Source: AAA164-E04 sp014239995 (GTDB taxonomy: Bacteria; Verrucomicrobiota; Verrucomicrobiia; Limisphaerales; AAA164-E04). Taken from it: a stretch of DNA of 19,131 nt. The stretch spans positions 1 through 19,131 of the forward strand of contig JAQWLM010000081.1 in assembly GCA_029247315.1 (NCBI GenBank), given 5' to 3'. The translations under genes were made by a program, and so were the position numbers. Each line of letters begins with the position of its first letter. The stretch's first letter is position 1. Of the stretch, positions 1 to 7,722 are shown piece by piece. The notes under the pieces are model-generated. The model was not told where the DNA came from. It worked only from the letters and a program-made list of their open reading frames with translations, and searched no databases.

Positions 1-761
1 TATGCGATGGAATGGTGCCCTGAACCTCCGGGTTTGCCCGCCACGGTGAGACGCATGTCCTCTTTTGATTTCGCCATGGCCCTCAGAAGCCCGTCCAGGT
101 TTTTCTCATCCCGTAGATTGCCAAAAAAAAGACCCTTTGAAGGGGAAGAATAACTTTGCGCCGGGGCAATGATATGCGTAGCCGTACCGAGCGAAAAGGG
201 GCCCAACGGGACTTTCACAACACCTTCCCTAGAAATGTCTGCAAATGAAATCAAGTCACCGATCTGTGATTCGCTATGGACAAATATGGGGCATGTATCT
301 CGATAAAACTGTTTGAGTTGACGTGTTTCCCATGTCCGATTCAGGATGGATTTTCCTCTCCTGATATCGTGGGCCGTGCAGGCTTTCAGAATCTTGAGGC
401 GACCTAAGGAACGCTTCCAGAACGGATAGGATAGATGGTTGATATTGCAGAAATGAACGATATCGAATCGTCGCTTCCTGACTTCTTTCAACATGCGTGA
501 TGGACTGATCCATTGACCACTTATAAATCGCATCTTGCGCAGAAGCGGATGCTGGGAGGAAATGTCGTAAAGTATCGGTCGGACCTCGTAAGTCGCACGA
601 CTGATCCACTCAAAGTCAGGGGTACAAAAGAGGGAAACATGGACGGCTTCCATTTCTGAAAGACGCTTGAGCAACTCGTGCGTGTACTGCCCAATTCCAC
701 CTCCAGGGAAAAAGCAATAAAAGGCAATTTTGAGTGTTTTATTCTGGCAAGTCTCAGACAT
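1..761 (-). CDS. GT4-like glycosyltransferase, C-terminus cut by window edge
   Basis: This gene reads leftward from an ATG at 761 and stays open to the window edge, giving about 253 residues of an unfinished protein. The N-terminus has a beta-strand followed by a glycine-rich loop (GGGIGQYT, residues 20-27), the usual start of the acceptor half of GT-B glycosyltransferases. Near residue 212 the pattern FFGNLRDEKNLDGLL and then AGKPGG match the beginning of the nucleotide-sugar-binding half of GT4 enzymes. The catalytic E-x7-E region would lie beyond the window. It starts 42 nt after the epimerase stop and is probably the eighth visible gene of the rml operon. GGAAG directly abuts the ATG, too close for a normal ribosome-binding site. 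The role is transfer of a sugar to a growing surface glycan. Donor and acceptor cannot be told from the sequence. Confidence 0.8.
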   Translation of the reverse strand, partial: MSETCQNKTLKIAFYCFFPGGGIGQYTHELLKRLSEMEAVHVSLFCTPDFEWISRATYEVRPILYDISSQHPLLRKMRFISGQWISPSRMLKEVRKRRFDIVHFCNINHLSYPFWKRSLGRLKILKACTAHDIRRGKSILNRTWETRQLKQFYRDTCPIFVHSESQIGDLISFADISREGVVKVPLGPFSLGTATHIIAPAQSYSSPSKGLFFGNLRDEKNLDGLLRAMAKSKEDMRLTVAGKPGGSGHHSIA

Positions 762-803
762 CTTCCGTGCGATATGTGAAGTGATATTTGCCTTTGCTCC
801 ATC

Positions 804-1781
804 TTACTTTTGATAGAGGGAATGATCTCTCTCAAAGGCGATGATATCGCTCAAAATGTTGGAAAGGTCATGACAGGGCTCATATGCAATGGCAGCCTTG
901 ATTTTCTGAAGGTTTGGGACGCGCTGTTGCATATCCTCAAACCCCTCTCCGTATGCCTCATGGTAGGGGACGAGCTGTATTTCTGATGAGCTGTCCGTCA
1001 TCGCAATGATCGACTTGGCGAGTTGCCCAATGCTGGTTTCCTGATCGTTTCCAACATTGAACAATTGACCTTTTGTCTGAGGACACTCCAGAAGCCTGAT
1101 GAGTGCCGAGATGACATCCTTTACATGACAGAAACACCTTGTCTGGGATCCATCCCCAAATACCGTCAGCGGTTTGTTTGCAAGCGCCTGTCTTATGAGG
1201 GTTGGAACCACCATGCCATACTGCCCAGTCTGTCGTGGTCCCACCGTGTTGAACAGGCGTACGTTGACGATGGGAAGCCCCTGTTCATGCCAGTAAGCGA
1301 AGGAGAGGAATTCATCCACCACCTTGGCGCTGGCATAAGCCCATCGCTTCATGTGAGTGGGACCGATCAATAGATCTTGGTCTTCAGCGAAAGGCAACTG
1401 CTTGGATTTTCCATAAGCCTCCGAGGTGGAAGTCATCAACACAGGTTTACGGTAGCGTGCACAGGCGGAGAGGATACGGGAAGCCCCGATAACAATATTC
1501 TCAATGGTCTTGATCGGTTGCTCAATGATGAGTTTTACCCCCACAGAGGAGGCGAGATGAAATACTCCGTCGACTTTGCTGACCAGTTCCTGAATCAAGG
1601 CCTCATCTCTGACATCTCCCACAACCAGACTGTGCTCTGGGTGGGATTCAAAGATCTGCACGTTTTGATGGGTTCCTGTTGAAAAATCATCCAACGTGAT
1701 GACAGTATGGTCTTGTGCCAGCAACGCTTCCGCCAAATGCGAACCAATAAAGCCGGCACCCCCTGTGATTAGGTATTTCAT
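804..1781 (-). CDS. NAD-dependent epimerase/dehydratase (extended SDR), nucleotide-sugar modifying
   Basis: This 325-residue protein is an extended short-chain dehydrogenase/reductase acting on a nucleotide sugar. The NAD-binding Rossmann motif TGGAGFIGS is at residues 6-14, the STSEAYG active-site strand at 118-124 and the catalytic Tyr-x-x-x-Lys (YASAK) at 149-153. The length is normal for UDP-glucose 4-epimerase, UDP-glucuronate decarboxylase and 4,6-dehydratase relatives. The STSEAYG pattern and the C-terminal EGFEDMQQRVPN segment resemble decarboxylase/dehydratase-like members more than classical GalE, but the exact reaction is uncertain. The ATG at 1781 lies 10 nt after the stop of the upstream GT4, which supports co-transcription and coupled translation. 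In context it would supply an extra activated sugar, or modify one, for the glycan built by the surrounding glycosyltransferases. Confidence 0.88.
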   Translation of the reverse strand: MKYLITGGAGFIGSHLAEALLAQDHTVITLDDFSTGTHQNVQIFESHPEHSLVVGDVRDEALIQELVSKVDGVFHLASSVGVKLIIEQPIKTIENIVIGASRILSACARYRKPVLMTSTSEAYGKSKQLPFAEDQDLLIGPTHMKRWAYASAKVVDEFLSFAYWHEQGLPIVNVRLFNTVGPRQTGQYGMVVPTLIRQALANKPLTVFGDGSQTRCFCHVKDVISALIRLLECPQTKGQLFNVGNDQETSIGQLAKSIIAMTDSSSEIQLVPYHEAYGEGFEDMQQRVPNLQKIKAAIAYEPCHDLSNILSDIIAFERDHSLYQK

Positions 1782-1791
1782 TCAATATAAC

Positions 1792-2970
1792 TTACAGGCA
1801 ATTCGCGTAGATATCTTCAAGTTTTTGAAGATGTGTTTCAGGCAGGAATTGTTGTTTAATCAATTCAATCCCGTTTTTTCCATGGTTCTGCATGCAGACA
1901 GGATCGTTTAACAGTTGCTGGATTGCCGTAGCCAGCTTCTCAGGGTTTTTCGGGGCACAGAGGAAGCCGTTGACAGCGTGGTGGAGCCAATCGGGAACTC
2001 CACCTACCTTGCATCCGACAACAGGTACCCCGCACGCCATCGCCTCCAGCCCGATGATGCCAAGTGTTTCAGGCCAGATGGATGGGAAGACAAGTACAGA
2101 GAGCTCGTTCAAAAGTCCCTGAATTTCTTCCCTGCTGGCCCAGGGTTTGAGTCGTAATTTATTTTCGCACCCGAGGTCTTGTGCAAGCTTGACGATTGAC
2201 ACCCCTTTGGCTCCATCCGTATCACCTACCATCAAACCGTTTACATCCTCTGGGAGCAGACTCAAGGCTCTCAAAAAATCTTGGTAACCTTTGTAAGGTG
2301 CAATCCTTCCGATGTATCCAATTTGTTTTTTGGACGGGGTGGGACGTGGCTGATCATAGGGCGAAAAGGAACAGAAATAAGGTAAGAGGTGATTGGATTG
2401 ATCCGGATATCCAATCTGCTGGATACGTTTTTGCGCGTATTGGCTTGGCGCGATCAGGGCTTTGATCGATGGCATGATGTGGCTGAAATCCCTAATGCGC
2501 TTGATATGCTGGAGCGCCAGGTATGGTCTCCGCGTCAGGCAATGTTGTTTCAGCGTGGTGATGGCGCATTGCCAACCACCACGCTGAGGGCATGGGGCTT
2601 CATTTTTTTTCCAGTAAAATTTTGAATCAGGGCATAGCCAGCGATAATCATGCGTTGTCATCACGCAGGGTTTGGCATTCAGGCAGGCTCGAATCACCCC
2701 TAAATTCCACAGGCCGTGGAGATGTATGAGGTCGGGTTTGTGGTTTTGGATGAAACTGCCTAATCGCCTCAGGTCTTCTGTTATTTGCGGCCCCGAGAGA
2801 TGTGCAATGGACGGGATTTCTATGGAAGCGAGCGACTTGGGGGCCGTTCCCTTGGCGTAAGCCAGTTGACATCCATGCCCGTTGTTTTGCAGCTGCGCGA
2901 TCAGATCCATCAAGTAAGCCTCGGCACCTCCCTTGATTGAGGCATACTCATTGATATGAAGGATTTTCAT
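1792..2970 (-). CDS. GT4 family glycosyltransferase
   Basis: This 392-residue retaining GT-B glycosyltransferase shows the GGAEAY loop at residues 14-19, a HDYRWLCP segment near 107-114 followed by more cysteines (PCPQ, WQC), the GRIAPYKG start of the donor-binding domain near 221-228, and the E-x7-E signature (PETLGIIGLE, glutamates about 301 and 309). A longer reading frame extends upstream to 3033. The start chosen here is the ATG at 2970 because it sits in a 4-nt ATGA overlap with the stop of the GT2 gene, and because family members begin with a beta-strand like MKILHINEY. It is probably cytoplasmic or peripheral at the inner membrane and adds one sugar to the lipid-linked glycan. The donor sugar is unknown. 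GDP- and UDP-sugars are both common in this family. Confidence 0.9.
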   Translation of the reverse strand: MKILHINEYASIKGGAEAYLMDLIAQLQNNGHGCQLAYAKGTAPKSLASIEIPSIAHLSGPQITEDLRRLGSFIQNHKPDLIHLHGLWNLGVIRACLNAKPCVMTTHDYRWLCPDSKFYWKKNEAPCPQRGGWQCAITTLKQHCLTRRPYLALQHIKRIRDFSHIMPSIKALIAPSQYAQKRIQQIGYPDQSNHLLPYFCSFSPYDQPRPTPSKKQIGYIGRIAPYKGYQDFLRALSLLPEDVNGLMVGDTDGAKGVSIVKLAQDLGCENKLRLKPWASREEIQGLLNELSVLVFPSIWPETLGIIGLEAMACGVPVVGCKVGGVPDWLHHAVNGFLCAPKNPEKLATAIQQLLNDPVCMQNHGKNGIELIKQQFLPETHLQKLEDIYANCL

Positions 2971-3968
2971 ATCTTGCGGCATGGTTCTGCAGCAAATTGG
3001 CTCCAGTTGATTTCTTTCATGAATGCAGCCCAATGTTGTGAGTCGTTTCTCGCTGAAATTAATCGAGGTGCCAACTTCAAGAGATCAAAATAGGCCCATA
3101 TAATGGAGTTGAATGGCTGGGAACTTGGGGTTCCAAGGCATGAACGAATCAAGTGTCGACATGCTTCAACTGACATCCATCGTAAAAAAAATACAGCTCT
3201 CTGCCTGGGATTTTCTCGTATTTGATAGATGACGCGATTGCGCAGGATCCAGCGCGCACGTCTTATTTGTGCTTGTTTTGACTGTGTTGCCGAACATGAA
3301 AAATGTTGCAGCCGGGCGCTGGGAACAATGGCCAGATGAAAGCCCTGCTGTTTGATCCGCAGGCACAGGTCGAAGTCTTCATAATAACTGTCAAACACAG
3401 GATCAAAAGGTCCAGTGGTTTTGAGCACATCTGTTTTGATGACCATCGCCGTTGCTGGTATTTCATGGACGGGAAACAAGTTTGAACCCTCTTTGGCGAG
3501 TGCGTTAAGCCCTTTTTCTGGAAATACCGCTTGTTTTCGAAAAATGTCTGTAAAACCGGGATCCCAATCACCATCATCGTAGGTCCTTATGACAGGACTG
3601 GTTGCCCCCAAGTTTGAGTCCGCCTCAAGTCCTGCCACGCAGGCATCGATCCAGCCCTCTTGACTGATGGTATCCTGATTAAGGAAACACACATGCCGAG
3701 CATTTGGCGGCACCGACATGAGTGCGAAATTGTTGGCTGCCGCGAACCCCATCGGGTGGGGTGTCTTGATGATTTTGATCGAGAAAGAGGCCCCGGGCAC
3801 ATGTTTAAGACAATGGTTGTCTTTATTGTCTATCAGGAGAATCAAGCAATGAAGTTTTGTTGAGGCTTGCAGACTGTCAATACATTGCGGAATCCACCTA
3901 TCGCCTTCATAAGCGACAATGATGAAGACAACGTCCCATTGTGGGCTATGCGTGGGATCTGACACCAT
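2967..3968 (-). CDS. GT2 family glycosyltransferase, rhamnosyltransferase-like
   Basis: This 333-residue GT-A fold enzyme has an N-terminal strand VVFIIVAY, the LLIDNKDN segment near 44-51, FAAANN at 75-80, the metal/nucleotide-binding region FLNQDT at 95-100 (an NQDT variant of the DxD site) and EDFDLCLR at 197-204, the acidic ED motif that normally holds the catalytic base. FLNQD together with EDxDLCLR is typical of WbbL-like rhamnosyltransferases. Sitting directly behind the four dTDP-rhamnose genes, it is a good candidate for using dTDP-L-rhamnose as donor, but that is inference from context. The ATG at 3968 is 45 nt after the rmlD stop, with GGAG about 11 nt upstream. Its stop overlaps the next GT4 start by ATGA, indicating translational coupling. 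No transmembrane segment is evident. Confidence 0.9.
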   Translation of the reverse strand: MVSDPTHSPQWDVVFIIVAYEGDRWIPQCIDSLQASTKLHCLILLIDNKDNHCLKHVPGASFSIKIIKTPHPMGFAAANNFALMSVPPNARHVCFLNQDTISQEGWIDACVAGLEADSNLGATSPVIRTYDDGDWDPGFTDIFRKQAVFPEKGLNALAKEGSNLFPVHEIPATAMVIKTDVLKTTGPFDPVFDSYYEDFDLCLRIKQQGFHLAIVPSARLQHFSCSATQSKQAQIRRARWILRNRVIYQIRENPRQRAVFFLRWMSVEACRHLIRSCLGTPSSQPFNSIIWAYFDLLKLAPRLISARNDSQHWAAFMKEINWSQFAAEPCRKI

Positions 3969-4013
3969 TTTGTTTGATTCTCCGGGCTGCAGGATCCGAG
4001 GTTTCAGTTTGAC

Positions 4014-4907
4014 TCAACATTCTCCAAGTTGCCCTGGGCGTTTTTGGTGCAGGTAATCGATGGTGGCTTCCTTCCAAGTGGGAAGAGTCGTTGCTGACTC
4101 CGCTTGAAAGCGCTGATTGTTCATTGTTGAAAAATGCGGCCTTCTAGCCTTTGTCTGGAAAGATCTCATTGAAGTCGGCTGCATGTCATATTCCGTCCAG
4201 CCAGCTTTTTTAGCGTAAAAACTTGCCCATTCAAACCGGCTGCAGCCTCCCGAGCTATTGAGGTGATAGGTTCCGCGCAGCTTTTTTTCAATGGCTCTTA
4301 TGACCAATGGTGGAATGTGTCCTGCATACGTTGGGGATGAGGTTTCATCATCAGAAATCTTGAGTATCTTTGATCTTTGCCTCCACTGTTCCAATTTTTC
4401 AGGAAATCCACCGTGATGTCCTCCAAACAACCAACTTAATCGGAAAATTAAATGAGGACAACCGGAAGCTCTGATCATTTCTTCTCCTCGTAGTTTGCTT
4501 TCCCCGTAGACGTTGATCGGGTGAGCAGGAGCTGTTTCCAGATAAGGTTGTCGGCTTTTCCCATCAAAGACATAATCTGTACTGAAATGGACCAATAAAA
4601 TGCCATGCCTCCTGCAAAGCTTGGAAAGTCGATCCAGTGCGTCCGCATTGACATCGAAACAAATCTGTTTTCGCGACTCTGCCTCTTCCACGTCAGTGAA
4701 GGCAGCACAGTTGATCAACACATCAAAGTTTGCGTTTTGAATGCACTCCAAAGATTTATTTTCTGAGGTAATATCCCAATCACGCGCAAAAGCCCTGAAA
4801 TTAAATCGATGCTTTTCTAATGTCTCACGAAAAAATAATCCCAGTTGCCCCCCAGCTCCAGTCAGGGCGATGTTTGTCATGGGCTTATAAGTTTCGTTGG
4901 CATTCAT
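4014..4907 (-). CDS. rmlD: dTDP-4-dehydrorhamnose reductase
   Basis: RmlD catalyses the last step of dTDP-L-rhamnose synthesis, the NAD(P)H-dependent reduction of dTDP-4-dehydro-L-rhamnose. The product has 297 residues, normal for the family. It shows the Rossmann motif TGAGGQLG just after residue 15, the strand FSTDYVFDG and the catalytic YGESK (Tyr-x-x-x-Lys). A C-terminal RPHFSTMNNQRF segment matches the RP-S-L region of RmlD proteins. The start at 4907 is preferred because it makes an ATGA overlap with the rmlC stop. A second ATG at 4880 would also give a plausible N-terminus (MTNIALTGAGG) and has no better ribosome-binding site. It acts in the cytosol and is fourth in the rmlBACD order. 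Confidence 0.95.
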   Translation of the reverse strand: MNANETYKPMTNIALTGAGGQLGLFFRETLEKHRFNFRAFARDWDITSENKSLECIQNANFDVLINCAAFTDVEEAESRKQICFDVNADALDRLSKLCRRHGILLVHFSTDYVFDGKSRQPYLETAPAHPINVYGESKLRGEEMIRASGCPHLIFRLSWLFGGHHGGFPEKLEQWRQRSKILKISDDETSSPTYAGHIPPLVIRAIEKKLRGTYHLNSSGGCSRFEWASFYAKKAGWTEYDMQPTSMRSFQTKARRPHFSTMNNQRFQAESATTLPTWKEATIDYLHQKRPGQLGEC

Positions 4908-5461
4908 CGAGTTTGATGATCCTCATTCAAGTGCTTCAAAAGGGGGAGCTGGGCGTCCTTTTCAGATAAAAGGGGAGAAGCAATGTTCCAGTCAATGGCC
5001 AGCTCGGGATCGTTCCAGCAAATACCAGCTTCCAAATGTGGATTATAAAACGAAGTCGTCTTGTAGTGGACAATGGCCGAGTCTGATAGCACGGCAAATC
5101 CGTGCGCAAATCCTTCTGGAATGTAGAGCATGCATCCTTTTTCTGCATCAAGTTCTATTTTGTAATGGCTGCCATAGCTTGGAGAATCAAGACGAATATC
5201 TACAACTACATCAAGCACCTTGCCTTGAATGACGCGCACCAGCTTTGCCTGAGCACAGGGTGGAATCTGGTAATGAAGGCCTCGAAGAGTGTGGCGAATG
5301 GAATAGGATTGGTTATCCTGCACGAAGTCTCCTTGGATTCCGTTTTCATGGAAAAGCTTGCGATGAAAACATTCTTCAAAATGACCTCTGGAATCATGGA
5401 ATCTGACGGGTTTGACGACCACAAGCCCTTCCGGGGAAGTTTTTTCAAATTCAAACGGCAT
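4904..5461 (-). CDS. rmlC: dTDP-4-dehydrorhamnose 3,5-epimerase
   Basis: RmlC epimerises carbons 3 and 5 of dTDP-4-dehydro-6-deoxy-D-glucose. At 185 residues it is a typical cupin of this family. Visible signatures are FHDSRGHFEE near 21-30, the catalytic histidine in RGLHYQ (60-65, His63), KLVRVIQGKVLDVVVDIR (73-90), the IPEGFAHGF loop (114-122) and the catalytic tyrosine in VHYKT (131-135, Tyr133). The ATG at 5461 lies 33 nt after the rmlA stop. Its TGA overlaps the rmlD start by 4 nt, so the two proteins are probably made in a fixed ratio. It is cytosolic and usually a homodimer. No key residue appears to be missing. Confidence 0.96.
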   Translation of the reverse strand: MPFEFEKTSPEGLVVVKPVRFHDSRGHFEECFHRKLFHENGIQGDFVQDNQSYSIRHTLRGLHYQIPPCAQAKLVRVIQGKVLDVVVDIRLDSPSYGSHYKIELDAEKGCMLYIPEGFAHGFAVLSDSAIVHYKTTSFYNPHLEAGICWNDPELAIDWNIASPLLSEKDAQLPLLKHLNEDHQTR

Positions 5462-5494
5462 ATTATTGCTTTGATGGGATATTCGCCACTTTGT

Positions 5495-6388
5495 CTAGCA
5501 AGTGTGTTCGTTTTCAAGGAGGCCTCGAAGGTATTGTCCGTAGGGGTTGTTTTGATGATGTTCGCTAAGGTCGGTCAGTGCGTTATCGTTGATCCAACCT
5601 TTACGCCATGCGACTTCTTCAGGGCATCCGACCTTGAGCCCCTGGCGTTTTTCAAGAGTCGCCACAAACTGTCCGGCCTCCAAAAGGGAATCGTGGGTAC
5701 CTGTGTCCAGCCAAGCGGCGCCTCGGCCAAAGGCGAGAACGTTTAAGGATCCTTCCCTCAGATAACTGTTGTTCAAGTCAGTAATTTCCAATTCTCCCCG
5801 TGATGATGGTTTGAGCTGACTCGCTTTTTCCACCACTCGGTCGTCGTAGAAATACAGTCCTGTCACTGCATATGGGGAGCGAGGCACTTTTGGTTTTTCC
5901 ACCAGATTAAGGGCTTTCATATCCTTGCTGAATTCGACCACCCCGTAACGTTCAGGATCCTTGACACGGTAGGCGAATACGGTTGCTCCCTCCCTCATTC
6001 TTGATGCCTGCAGGAGATCATCGGTCAACTGGTGTCCGTAGAATATATTATCACCAAGTGCGAGAGAGCAGGGGGCATCGCCAATGAAATTATCAGCAAT
6101 CAGAAAGGCCTGTGCAATGCCATCGGGTGAAGCTTGCTCGGCATAATTGAAGTGAATGCCCCACTGTCCACCATCGCCAAGGAGTTGTCTGAAATGCGGC
6201 AAATCCCTTGGAGTGGAAATGATCAGTATATCCTGAATACCTGCCAGCATCAATGTGCTGAGCGGGTAATAGATCATGGGTTTATCGTAAACGGGCAGTA
6301 GTTGCTTGGAGATGGACATGGTAGCGGGGTGAAGACGGGTACCCGCACCTCCCGCCAAGATAATGCCTTTACGTTTTTGCTGTGCCAT
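5495..6388 (-). CDS. rmlA: glucose-1-phosphate thymidylyltransferase
   Basis: RmlA joins glucose-1-phosphate and dTTP to dTDP-glucose and pyrophosphate, the committed step of the rhamnose pathway. Feedback inhibition by dTDP-rhamnose is known for the family. The 297-residue protein carries the nucleotide-binding loop LAGGAGTRLHP at 11-21 with Lys28 in the following helix, LLPVYDKPMIYYPLSTLMLAGI at about 30-51 as expected for the sugar-nucleotide site, LGDNIFYG holding the metal-binding aspartate, and NLVEKP in the middle of the protein. The length is right for the short RmlA class. The ATG at 6388 is 39 nt after the rmlB stop. It acts in the cytosol and depends on magnesium. Confidence 0.96.
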   Translation of the reverse strand: MAQQKRKGIILAGGAGTRLHPATMSISKQLLPVYDKPMIYYPLSTLMLAGIQDILIISTPRDLPHFRQLLGDGGQWGIHFNYAEQASPDGIAQAFLIADNFIGDAPCSLALGDNIFYGHQLTDDLLQASRMREGATVFAYRVKDPERYGVVEFSKDMKALNLVEKPKVPRSPYAVTGLYFYDDRVVEKASQLKPSSRGELEITDLNNSYLREGSLNVLAFGRGAAWLDTGTHDSLLEAGQFVATLEKRQGLKVGCPEEVAWRKGWINDNALTDLSEHHQNNPYGQYLRGLLENEHTC

Positions 6389-6427
6389 AGTGTTGCCAGG
6401 TTAAGTCGCGGAATGTTTGTTTTCTCG

Positions 6428-7477
6428 TTATAGCCCCAGTCGTTCCAGCTCATAGCCCCGTGCAAGAACAGTCTCACACCACCTGGGATTTGAAAGGTAC
6501 CACTTGATGGTCCGTTCAAGACCATCCTGCAGTGTGTGACTTGGTTTCCATCCGAGTTCACGTCGTATTTTCGAGGCGTCGATCGCATAACGATAGTCAT
6601 GGCCGGGCCGATCCTCAACAAAACGGATCTGGCCTGCATAAGACTCCCCATCGCTTCTCGGTTTTAGCGTGTCCAGCATACGGCAGATCATGCGCACCAG
6701 CTCGATGTTGGAGCATTCCTGATTGCCTCCGATATTATAGGTCTCCCCGGGTTGGCCTTGGGTGGCAGCAAGGTGGAGTGCTTCAACATGATCTCCGACA
6801 AAGAGCCAATCCCTGATGTTCTCTCCTTGTCCATACACCGGTATGGATTCATTTTTGAGTGCCCGGAAGGTGACCAGTGGGATGAGTTTTTCAGGAAACT
6901 GATAGGGACCGTAGTTGTTTGAACAGTTGGAAATCGTGCAAGGCATACCATAGGTTGCATGATAGGATCGTACCAGCATGTCAGAGGAAGCTTTGCTGGC
7001 AGCATAGGGCGAGTTGGGGGCGTAAGGGGTTTGCTCCGTAAAGAAACCCTCTGTTCCGAGACTGCCGAAGACCTCATCGGTGGACACGTGAAGGAACTTG
7101 ATCCATTGACCCGTTTTCTTTTGCCATTGGCGACAGCCTTCCAATAACGCGAAGGTTCCCATGATGTTGGTTTCCATGAAGTTATCAGGCCCCTCAATCG
7201 ATCGGTCCACGTGGGACTCAGCTGCCAAGTGCATGAGGTGAGTGATCTTGTGTTCTTCGAGAAGTTGCTGTAAACGCTCTCTTTCCTGGATGCGACCCTC
7301 TTGAAACCTGTATCGAGCGTCATTCGTGATTTCCGAGAGGTTCTGGAGGTTGCCAGCATAGGTAAGGGCATCCAGATTGAGCACCCTTGCAACCTCTGGT
7401 TTGCGCAGCAGTGAGCGAATCAGATTGGATCCGATGAATCCTGCACCACCTGTAACTAAGATGCATTCTGGTTTCAT
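6428..7477 (-). CDS. rmlB: dTDP-glucose 4,6-dehydratase
   Basis: RmlB oxidises, dehydrates and reduces dTDP-glucose to dTDP-4-dehydro-6-deoxyglucose using tightly bound NAD. The 349-residue protein has TGGAGFIGS at 9-17, LNLDALTYAGN at 33-43 (a dTDP-glucose dehydratase hallmark), AAESHVDRS at 85-93, the active-site triad in STDEVFG (Thr133, Asp134, Glu135) and YAASK with Tyr158 and Lys162. All catalytic residues are present. It is the first gene of the operon and starts with ATG at 7477. No Shine-Dalgarno sequence is visible; the start follows an A-rich stretch just downstream of a GGGCAA/TTGCCC hairpin. Expression of the whole glycan operon is therefore likely set in the 245-nt gap upstream of this gene. 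Confidence 0.96.
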   Translation of the reverse strand: MKPECILVTGGAGFIGSNLIRSLLRKPEVARVLNLDALTYAGNLQNLSEITNDARYRFQEGRIQERERLQQLLEEHKITHLMHLAAESHVDRSIEGPDNFMETNIMGTFALLEGCRQWQKKTGQWIKFLHVSTDEVFGSLGTEGFFTEQTPYAPNSPYAASKASSDMLVRSYHATYGMPCTISNCSNNYGPYQFPEKLIPLVTFRALKNESIPVYGQGENIRDWLFVGDHVEALHLAATQGQPGETYNIGGNQECSNIELVRMICRMLDTLKPRSDGESYAGQIRFVEDRPGHDYRYAIDASKIRRELGWKPSHTLQDGLERTIKWYLSNPRWCETVLARGYELERLGL

Positions 7478-7490
7478 TTTTTAGTGTTTT

Positions 7491-7505
7491 GGGCAAGCTT
7501 TGCCC
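7491..7505 (-). promoter_or_regulatory. inverted repeat GGGCAA-GCT-TTGCCC in the rml leader
   Basis: Perfect 6-bp arms with a 3-nt loop, ending 14 nt before the rmlB start. On the transcribed strand it would fold as a small GC-rich hairpin where a ribosome-binding site is normally found. It could influence initiation or be a protein site. The role is inferred from position only. Confidence 0.4.
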
Positions 7506-7506
7506 C

Positions 7507-7529
7507 GTCAATTCTCAAAACAAATTGAC
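7507..7529 (-). promoter_or_regulatory. inverted repeat GTCAATT-N9-AATTGAC upstream of rmlB
   Basis: Perfect 7-bp arms separated by 9 nt, one base away from the leader hairpin at 7491-7505. The 23-bp symmetric layout is like a dimeric repressor operator. The arm on the minus strand contains TTGAC, which could also serve as a -35 element, although no good -10 follows at 16-18 nt. Operator function is inference. Confidence 0.4.
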
Positions 7530-7634
7530 CCCTTGTTTTCTACAGATGCCCAGAGAAGAAATCTTGAATTAAGGCTTAAGAAGTCCTCTTTCAGCGATTT
7601 TGATGCTAGGTAAAACTGTCTTTTTAAGCAAATA

Positions 7635-7659
7635 AATTGCAAATGCAAACTTTGCAATT
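7635..7659. repeat. AT-rich inverted repeat AATTGCAAA-N7-TTTGCAATT
   Basis: Perfect 9-bp arms and a 7-nt loop, 64-88 nt past the peptidase stop and about 160 nt upstream of rmlB. The arms are AT-rich and only a poor T-run follows on the minus strand, so it is a weak terminator at best. It could instead be an operator or an upstream regulatory dyad. The remaining 7530-7634 and 7660-7722 show nothing else I can support. Confidence 0.35.
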
Positions 7660-7722
7660 CATAAACGGACCTTATCCATAGCGTTTGGCTTACTCGCAGG
7701 ATCGATGCCGTCTATCGTTGAT

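Noticed and set aside
5102..5746. Long plus-strand open frame (214 codons) opposite rmlC and rmlA
   Set aside because: It lies fully antisense to two genes with clear family motifs, and its translation shows no domain-like pattern.
6688..7392. Long alternative minus-strand frame (234 codons) inside rmlB
   Set aside because: It is out of frame with the well-supported rmlB and has the low-quality composition of a shadow frame.
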